Origin: an uncultured Clostridium sp.
Lineage (GTDB): Bacteria; Bacillota; Clostridia; TANB77; CAG-508
DNA: 10,342 nucleotides
Assembly (NCBI GenBank): GCA_946498265.1
Contig: CAMMNR010000055.1
Coordinates: 1-10,342 of the forward strand
Direction: 5' to 3'
Under the pieces are notes generated by a model. That model made no database searches. It was not told where the DNA came from and was given only the letters and a program-made list of their open reading frames with translations. This document shows, piece by piece, positions 6,140-10,342 of this stretch. The translations under genes and the position numbers were made by a program. The first letter of the stretch is position 1; every line of letters starts with the position of its first letter.

Positions 6140-6162
6140 GAAAAATTGCAAAGCAATTTTTC
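6140..6162 (+). terminator. Hairpin with T-rich 3' arm, possible weak terminator
   Basis: GAAAAATTGC (6140-6149) and GCAATTTTTC (6153-6162) pair perfectly around AAA. No T-run follows the stem, so termination would be partial at best. That would fit limited read-through from the small RNA promoter into the abi gene. Confidence 0.4.
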
Positions 6163-6167
6163 GCGTC

Positions 6168-6239
6168 GACAAATCTTATACGCTTCATACTAAACCTTAA
6201 ATTAATATAACAAGTATTAAAAGCGAAGCTAGATTTGTC
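6168..6239 (+). promoter_or_regulatory. Long leader hairpin upstream of the abi ribosome binding site
   Basis: GACAAATCT (6168-6176) pairs with AGATTTGTC (6231-6239), and GCTTC (6182-6186) with GAAGC (6225-6229), closing a large A+T-rich loop 7 nt before AGGAGG. A weak promoter-like TTCATA (6184) / TATAAC (6206) lies inside. The stretch 6088-6258 otherwise holds only hairpins, consistent with a structured toxin leader. Confidence 0.45.
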
Positions 6240-6258
6240 TCAAAATAGGAGGTAATTA

Positions 6259-7188
6259 TTGGAAAAAGAATTCAAAACAATAGATGAGCAAATAGAATTA
6301 TTACAAAGCAGAAACTTACACATAGAAAATAAAAACATTGCTAGAAAAATTCTATTAAAAAATAACTACTATTATTTGATAAATGGATACAAAGATATAT
6401 TCTTAAATAAAAATAGTAAAGAAGAAAAATTCGCTAATGAGACTACTCTAGAAGAAATTTATAGTTTATATGAATTTGATAGAAAAATAAGAATTATATT
6501 TTTAGAATATATTTTATTAGTGGAAAGAAAAATTGATACTTATATAGCGTATGAGTTCTCAAAAAATTATGGTCATAAAAATTATTTAATTCCAGAAAAT
6601 TTTAATAATTCAAATAAAAATAAAGAGTTAATTCTTAAATTTATAAATGATATTAATCTTGAAATATCCCATCAATATAAAAATTCTAATAAGATGATTA
6701 TACATTATTTAGATACGTATAAATATATCCCTTTATGGGTATTGATTAGAATTTTATCTTTTGGAAAAGTTTCAAAATTTTATAGTTTTATGAAGCAAAA
6801 AGAACAAAATAATATAAGTAGAAAATTTAATATACAAAGTGAAACATTAAAAATATATTTAATAAACCTAGGCAATGTACGAAATATATGTGCTCATGAT
6901 GAAAAACTATATGATGTTAGATTAAAAAAGAGAATAAATATTACTGATTATCACAGACAATTAATGTTAACAAGAAAAGATAATAAAACTGCATATGCAA
7001 CAAGAGATTTATTTTCTGTAATAATTATATTAAAAATATTGTTAGAAAAAGACGTTTTTAATGAGTTTTATCATAATATTATTGCAAAAATAGAAAAATT
7101 AGAAACTCAACTTTTTACAATAAAAATAGATAAAGTCTTATATAAGATGGGATTTCCTAAAAATTATAGGAATTTATTTGAACTATGA
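6259..7188 (+). CDS. Abi_2 (AbiD/AbiF-type) HEPN protein, candidate RNase toxin
   Basis: A 309-residue protein of the Abi_2 family of abortive-infection proteins. RNICAH (208-213) is the R-X4-H motif of HEPN ribonucleases. The N-terminal half has the family's features: FKTIDEQIELLQSRNL, NYYYLINGYKD (36-46), and DRKIR (74-78) followed by the LLVERKID helix (87-93). TTG 6259 is the start, with a perfect AGGAGG (6247-6252) six bases upstream; the weak start codon suits a toxin. It follows the two-unit small RNA within 170 nt of hairpin-rich leader, and published work describes AbiF as a toxin with an RNA antitoxin and as a likely Cas13 ancestor. Predicted role: cleave RNA and stop growth during phage infection or when the element is lost, restrained by the upstream RNA. 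The family call is firm; the toxin role and target are inferred. Confidence 0.85.
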   Translation: MEKEFKTIDEQIELLQSRNLHIENKNIARKILLKNNYYYLINGYKDIFLNKNSKEEKFANETTLEEIYSLYEFDRKIRIIFLEYILLVERKIDTYIAYEFSKNYGHKNYLIPENFNNSNKNKELILKFINDINLEISHQYKNSNKMIIHYLDTYKYIPLWVLIRILSFGKVSKFYSFMKQKEQNNISRKFNIQSETLKIYLINLGNVRNICAHDEKLYDVRLKKRINITDYHRQLMLTRKDNKTAYATRDLFSVIIILKILLEKDVFNEFYHNIIAKIEKLETQLFTIKIDKVLYKMGFPKNYRNLFEL

Positions 7189-7223
7189 ATAATCTTTTTG
7201 CAACATTCATATAAAAAATTGGA

Positions 7224-7268
7224 CTCCTATTGTTAGAAGGATATATTTTGTGTATCTAACACAGGAGG
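7224..7268 (+). promoter_or_regulatory. Hairpin hiding a strong ribosome binding site
   Basis: CTCCT (7224-7228) pairs with AGGAG (7263-7267), and TGTTAGA (7231-7237) with TCTAACA (7255-7261): 12 bp that bury the AGGAGG (7263-7268). The site would serve the 9-codon frame at 7276 and looks like an attenuator or leader for the genes beyond. The rest of the 193-nt gap (7189-7380) contains no other gene I can support. Confidence 0.5.
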
Positions 7269-7275
7269 TAATTTT

Positions 7276-7305
7276 TTGATTGTAACAAAAAATTATAGGT
7301 ATTAG
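7276..7305 (+). CDS. Possible 9-codon leader peptide
   Basis: TTG 7276 opens MIVTKNYRY and stops at TAG 7303-7305. It has AGGAGG (7263-7268) 7 nt upstream, the same GGAGGTAATT...TTG arrangement as the abi gene, and that site is locked in the hairpin at 7224-7268. It could be a regulatory leader peptide or the surviving start of a deleted gene. Confidence 0.3.
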   Translation: MIVTKNYRY

Positions 7306-7358
7306 AATTTTGTAAAGTAATTTTAGACTAAAAGAGATATTTGTTTATTTCTTTTTGC

Positions 7359-7382
7359 ATAATATTTAGAGAGAAATATTAT
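7359..7382 (+). promoter_or_regulatory. Inverted repeat overlapping a -10-like box, candidate operator
   Basis: ATAATATTT (7359-7367) and AAATATTAT (7374-7382) form a perfect 9-bp inverted repeat around AGAGAG. The left arm covers a CATAAT -10-like box; no clear -35 is present. It sits 17 bp before the start of the small gene ahead of the recombinase, a sensible place to repress recombinase expression. Confidence 0.35.
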
Positions 7383-7398
7383 GAAGGAGTCAAATAAT

Positions 7399-7614
7399 AT
7401 GCAAATTACTTCTAATGAAATTTCTAATACAAAATATATGCAAATTTATTTAACTAAAGAAGAGTTAAAAATTCAAGAAATACAAGATAAGATAAAAGAA
7501 TATAAGAAGCAAAAATATAAAATAGGAATATTTGTAACAGGAAAAGAAAACTATCCCGAAATTCTTAAAAAAATAGTTACAAAACAAGTGGAATTATCAG
7601 ATAATGCATGTTAA
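7399..7614 (+). CDS. Small protein encoded just upstream of the recombinase
   Basis: A 71-residue charged protein beginning MQITSNEISNTKYMQIYLTK. It has a helical Lys/Glu-rich middle (EELKIQEIQDKIKEYKKQKY) and a short strand segment KIGIFVTGKENYPEILKKIV. Small proteins of this look often precede serine recombinases on clostridial elements; no function is known to me, and a recombination directionality or regulatory role is only a guess from position. ATG 7399 is chosen over ATG 7381 because AAGGAG (7384-7389) lies 9 nt before 7399, whereas nothing suitable precedes 7381. It ends 37 nt before the recombinase start and is probably co-transcribed with it. Confidence 0.7.
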   Translation: MQITSNEISNTKYMQIYLTKEELKIQEIQDKIKEYKKQKYKIGIFVTGKENYPEILKKIVTKQVELSDNAC

Positions 7615-7658
7615 CATAGACCAAGAGCAATATCAGGCAAAAGGAGGGAAAATGACAG

Positions 7659-9233
7659 TTGTACGGATATTGTAGATTGTCTAGAGATGAAGATAAAGAA
7701 AATTATTCAAGCATAGAGGAACAAAAAAGAATTATTAAAGAATATGCTTCTACTCGTAATTGGATTATCGAAGATAAAGACTTCTACATAGATGATAATG
7801 TTTCGGGATATACCTTTAATAGACCTGAGTTCACAAAGATGTTAGAAAAAGTAAAGGAAGGAAAAATTGATGTAGTAATAGCAAAAGATTTATCAAGAAT
7901 CGGAAGAAATAATGGAAAAGTTTTGGTACTTATTGATGAATTTAAAAATATGCAAAAAAATTTAATATTAGTTTCTGAAATGGGTGGTTCTTATGATGTA
8001 TTAAATGACAGAGATGATTGCATAGGCATTACAACTTGGTTTAATGAAAGATATGTAAAAGATTGTTCAAGAAAAACAAGAGATCATATGTATTCAAAAC
8101 AAAAAACAGCAAGGCTTATAATGGGAAATTACTATGGTTATGAAAAAATTTTCAAAGATAATATACCAATGCTATATATTATTGAAGAACTAAAACCAGT
8201 TATTAAACTTATATTTAAATTATATGTTGAAGATAGAATGGGTTTTCAAAGAATTAGTCAAGAATTAAATACAAGATATAATTATCCTACACCATCTAAA
8301 TATTATAGAGAAAAACATTTAGAAAGAGGCAGAATATATAAGCATAAAGTACAGGAAAAATGGACAAAAGATATGGTAAGTAATATTTTGAAAAATGAAA
8401 TTTATACTGGAACTTTGATTACTCATAAAAAAAGAACTGTAAATATAAGAGGCAAGGCTGTGAAACTTCCAAAAGAGGAACAATTTATATTTGAGAATCA
8501 CCATGAACCTATTATTTCAAAAGAAATATTTAATTTAGCACAAGAAATAAGAGTTAAGAAATCAAAACAAAATACTTCAGGAGCAAATAAAAAAAGAGAC
8601 TACTATTTTTCAGGAATGTGTATATGTAATGATTGTGGCTCTGGAATGTCAGGAATTATGATTAAAAGAAAAGTAGCTGAGAAAGGTTATGATTGTTCAA
8701 AGTACAGACAATTTGGAACAAAGGCTTGTCATTGCCATGAAGTAAAGGAAAAAGATATTTTAATTCATTTAAAAGAGTTTTTAAAATTTACAAAACAGAA
8801 ATATTTAGAAGAAATAAAAAATATAAAAATTGAAATAAAACAAGATAAAAAAGAAAATAATAAATATAAATTGCAAAATAAATTAAATATTTTAAATGAA
8901 GAATATAAAATGCTTGTTAATCAAAAAGTAAAGGAATTAGCATCTGCAAATAATGAAATGGCAAGAGAATTTATAGAGAATACATATAAAGAATTAGAAA
9001 AAGAAAAGATGCAAAGTATGTCTTACATACAGACATTATTAGAAAAAGATGAAAAGAAAAATATAAAAGAAAAAATAAATAAGCTAAAAACTTCAATAGA
9101 GTATTTTGACGATATTATAAATTCAAAAGTGCCAAACAAAATGATATTACAAATGATTATTGATAAAATATATATTGGAAGAGATAAAACTATTAAATTT
9201 AGATTAAAAGTTGATATTAATAAAATGATTTAA
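7659..9233 (+). CDS. Large serine recombinase (integrase/excisionase of the element)
   Basis: A ~524-residue large serine recombinase that should integrate and excise the element at the paired core sites. Resolvase domain: S8 in GYCRLSRDED is the catalytic serine, DNVSGYTFNRPEF (46-58) is typical, and R80 and R83 in DLSRIGRN are catalytic. The Recombinase domain follows (~150-300), then a zinc ribbon with C323, C326, C346 and C357/C359, and a long coiled coil (~365-480) used for synapsis control. The open frame can start only at TTG 7659, trimming the first strand. ATG 7652, four bases after AAAAGGAGGG, reads MTVV then CGG (7664-7666); skipping that C gives MTVVGYCRLS, matching the canonical resolvase start M-x-x-x-G-Y-x-R-x-S. 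The true start is therefore probably 7652 with a +1 shift, or a one-base insertion has forced use of TTG. The gene ends 18 nt from the attachment core. Confidence 0.92.
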   Translation: MYGYCRLSRDEDKENYSSIEEQKRIIKEYASTRNWIIEDKDFYIDDNVSGYTFNRPEFTKMLEKVKEGKIDVVIAKDLSRIGRNNGKVLVLIDEFKNMQKNLILVSEMGGSYDVLNDRDDCIGITTWFNERYVKDCSRKTRDHMYSKQKTARLIMGNYYGYEKIFKDNIPMLYIIEELKPVIKLIFKLYVEDRMGFQRISQELNTRYNYPTPSKYYREKHLERGRIYKHKVQEKWTKDMVSNILKNEIYTGTLITHKKRTVNIRGKAVKLPKEEQFIFENHHEPIISKEIFNLAQEIRVKKSKQNTSGANKKRDYYFSGMCICNDCGSGMSGIMIKRKVAEKGYDCSKYRQFGTKACHCHEVKEKDILIHLKEFLKFTKQKYLEEIKNIKIEIKQDKKENNKYKLQNKLNILNEEYKMLVNQKVKELASANNEMAREFIENTYKELEKEKMQSMSYIQTLLEKDEKKNIKEKINKLKTSIEYFDDIINSKVPNKMILQMIIDKIYIGRDKTIKFRLKVDINKMI

Positions 9234-9237
9234 ACAA

Positions 9238-9265
9238 ATCCAAAGATGCGTACTTTACCCCCGTA
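9238..9265 (+). other. Right attachment junction of the 7-kb element (attR)
   Basis: ATCCAAAGAT (9238-9247) is the exact inverse of the element's left arm (2257-2266), and the core ACTTTACCCCCGTA (9252-9265) repeats the one at 2235-2248. To the right, the sequence becomes peroxiredoxin codons and shows no symmetry with the left arm, as expected for a half-site derived from the chromosome. The predicted exchange dinucleotide is CC at 9260-9261. Confidence 0.85.
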
Positions 9266-9799
9266 TGCACAACAGAAATGATAGCATTTACAAGAGCACA
9301 TACATATTTTAAAGAATTAAATACAGAATTATTAGGACTGAGTGTAGACAGTAATACATCACACTTAGCATGGATTTATGATATTTACTATAAAACAGGA
9401 ATAAAAATTTCATTTCCAATAATAGCAGATAGAAATGGACAAATAGCAAGAAAATACGGCATGATTTCAAATGATATTAGTAATACAGAAACAGTAAGAA
9501 ATGTATTTATTATTGATGATAAAGGAATAATAAGAACTATATTAATATATCCAATGAATGTAGGAAGATTTATTCCTGAAATAATAAGAATAATTCAAGC
9601 ACTCCAAATGGCAGATTGTATGAAAAGTTCTACACCAGCAAATTGGATGCCAAATCAACCTGTTATAATGCCAATTCCAAAAACTTTTGAAGAATTACAA
9701 GAAAAAAATAATTATATACAAGAAAATAGAAATGGAATCAATTGGTATTTAAGTTTTGAAGAACCTACTGAACAATGTAAAATTAATGAAGAACAATAA
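9254..9799 (+). pseudogene. Peroxiredoxin (1-Cys/Prx6-like), 5' part removed by the element
   Basis: The remnant of an AhpC/TSA-family peroxiredoxin, a thiol peroxidase that reduces hydrogen and organic peroxides. Reading from the core, codons give F-T-P-V-C-T-T-E-M; the cysteine (TGC 9266-9268) is the peroxidatic residue. Then come LNTELLGLSVDSNTSHLAW, ISFPIIADRNGQIARKYGMI, TVRNVFIIDDKGIIRTILIY and the Prx6-type tail TPANWMPNQP. About 180 residues remain of a family length near 215, so roughly the first 40-45 residues are missing and should lie left of the tandem elements, outside this window. The first ATG (9278) is after the catalytic cysteine and lacks a ribosome binding site, so the fragment should be inactive while the element is integrated. 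Precise excision would restore the gene. Confidence 0.88.
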
Positions 9800-9904
9800 A
9801 TTAGGTCTCTTTTAAAATCCTTTATTATTTATAATATTTTAATAGAATAATTTATGAAATATTACACATACTAATACCACAAAACCAGTTTTTGGAGGTA
9901 GCAT

Positions 9905-10075
9905 ATGGAAGGAAATCAAAAGATACATTGTTCAGTAAAAGACTGTAAATACAATGAAGAATACGGAAATATATGTACTTTACAAGCAATAAATGTTACA
10001 CCAAATTCAAACAAAAATGAAGCAAAAAAGCCAGATGAATCAATGTGTGCAAGTTATGAATATGAGAAGGAATAA
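9905..10075 (+). CDS. DUF1540 domain protein
   Basis: A 56-residue protein with one DUF1540 unit: CSVKDCKYNEEYGNICTLQA (residues 9-28) and a final cysteine in MCASYEYE. The four cysteines (C9, C14, C24, C47) probably bind a metal. The family is widespread in Clostridia and Bacilli; its function is unknown. ATG 9905 has GGAGG (9894-9898) six bases upstream. The stop codon lies in the loop of the following terminator. It is ordinary chromosomal sequence between the peroxiredoxin remnant and the aldolase gene. The 105 nt before it (9800-9904) are A+T-rich with no feature I can support beyond the ribosome binding site. Confidence 0.85.
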   Translation: MEGNQKIHCSVKDCKYNEEYGNICTLQAINVTPNSNKNEAKKPDESMCASYEYEKE

Positions 10076-10097
10076 TTTTTCTTCTCATATTTTCTTG
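10061..10097 (+). terminator. Terminator of the DUF1540 gene
   Basis: TATGAGAAG (10061-10069) pairs with CTTCTCATA (10081-10089), followed by TTTTCTT. The stem overlaps the last codons of the DUF1540 gene and its T-run merges into the next promoter's -35 box. Confidence 0.8.
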
Positions 10098-10123
10098 ACA
10101 TATAGAAGAAATAGAAATAAAAT
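10095..10123 (+). promoter_or_regulatory. Promoter of the aldolase gene
   Basis: A perfect TTGACA (10095-10100), a 17-nt spacer and TAAAAT (10118-10123) predict a start near 10130. A TATAAT at 10129-10134 has no matching -35 box. Confidence 0.7.
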
Positions 10124-10164
10124 ATCGTTATAATATTTAAATCAAAAATAGAAAGGATGATATT

Positions 10165-10342
10165 ATGTTAGTAACAACAAAAGAGATGTTTGAAAAATCA
10201 ATGAAAGAAAATTTCGCAATAGGAGCATTTAATGTAAATAATATGGAAATAATGCAAGGTATAGTAGATGCAGCTGCAGAAAATAAGTCACCAGTAATAT
10301 TACAAGCATCTGCAAGTGCAATAAAATATGCAAGAATAGGAT
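10165..10342 (+). CDS. fba: Class II fructose-bisphosphate aldolase, 5' part
   Basis: The first 59 codons of a class II, zinc-dependent fructose-1,6-bisphosphate aldolase (glycolysis and gluconeogenesis, cytosol), cut by the window edge. MLVTTKEMFEKSMKENFAIG, AFNVNNMEIMQGIVDAA and SPVILQASASAIKYARIG are the conserved start and first barrel strands of this family. ATG 10165 has GAAAGGATG (10151-10159) upstream and a strong promoter at 10095-10123. It marks ordinary core chromosome to the right of the integrated elements. The catalytic zinc ligands lie beyond the window. Confidence 0.92.
   Translation, partial: MLVTTKEMFEKSMKENFAIGAFNVNNMEIMQGIVDAAAENKSPVILQASASAIKYARIG

Larger units (their letters stand above)
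2235..9265 (+). mobile_element. Serine-recombinase integrative element (~7.0 kb) inserted in a peroxiredoxin gene
   Basis: The ends are set by the 14-bp direct core repeat (2235-2248, 9252-9265), 7,017 bp apart. Joining the right arm to the left arm recreates a near-palindromic attP-like site, and the recombinase gene ends 18 nt from the right core, the usual layout for elements that excise as circles through a large serine recombinase. Cargo, in order: helix-turn-helix protein, small coiled-coil protein, radical SAM + ATP-grasp pair, small RNA + HEPN Abi protein, small protein, recombinase. I see no relaxase, coupling protein or conjugation genes, so it is either a simple genomic island or is mobilised by helpers. 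The insertion splits peroxiredoxin at codons F-T-P-V. Confidence 0.85.

Noticed and set aside
9278..9799. Functional peroxiredoxin starting at ATG 9278
   Set aside because: This start lacks the catalytic cysteine and about 45 N-terminal residues and has no ribosome binding site. In-frame codons upstream run into the attachment core.

Overview
The window comes from a very A+T-rich, low-GC Gram-positive bacterium. It is most likely a member of the Clostridia (Bacillota), judging from strong AGGAGG-type ribosome binding sites, TTG starts, AGA-dominated arginine codons, a DUF1540 protein and a clostridial-style class II aldolase. Almost all of it is accessory DNA. Ordinary chromosome starts only near the right edge: a truncated peroxiredoxin gene (9254-9799), a DUF1540 protein (9905-10075) and the start of fructose-bisphosphate aldolase (10165 to the edge).

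The middle is one integrative element of about 7.0 kb with ends that can be read directly. A 14-bp core, ACTTTACCCCCGTA, occurs in direct orientation at 2235-2248 and 9252-9265. Joining the element's right arm, the core and its left arm rebuilds an attP-like site: two 21-nt arms, 17 of 21 positions complementary, around CCCC. This is the architecture expected for a large serine recombinase, and such a gene (7659-9233) ends 18 nt from the right core. On the right, the core runs in frame into the active-site codons F-T-P-V-C of the peroxiredoxin, so the element has split that gene just before its catalytic cysteine. The left side of the 2235 core is not peroxiredoxin sequence but another attP-type arm. 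The simplest reading is two elements integrated in tandem at one site. The left one contributes a second, frame-broken recombinase (1-721) and an AAA ATPase/DUF4143 gene (884-2203).

Inside the 7-kb element the order is: a possible small leader peptide; a helix-turn-helix protein (2386-2829); a small coiled-coil protein (2889-3224); a structured 58-nt repeat; a translationally coupled pair of a RaSEA-like radical SAM enzyme (3469-4563) and an ATP-grasp ligase (4563-5693); terminators; a second copy of the 58-nt repeat; a promoter-driven small RNA made of two 41-nt hairpin units (about 6002-6087); a HEPN-motif Abi_2/AbiF-type protein (6259-7188); a small protein (7399-7614); and the recombinase. 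The small RNA with the HEPN protein looks like an RNA-antitoxin/RNase-toxin module that could stabilise the element and act against phage. The radical SAM/ATP-grasp pair is probably a small-molecule or modification cassette of unknown product.

The most unusual pattern concerns the codon CGG. It occurs as an in-frame codon at only four places I found (139, 2303, 3171, 7664). At each one, skipping the C (a +1 shift to a GGN glycine codon) restores a better protein: the recombinase zinc ribbon, the canonical M-x-x-x-G-Y-x-R-x-S recombinase N-terminus, an amphipathic C-terminus for the 111-residue protein, and a small leader peptide. This could be programmed +1 frameshifting at an unread or scarce codon, a mutational signature, or a systematic sequencing artefact. 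The sequence alone cannot decide among these.
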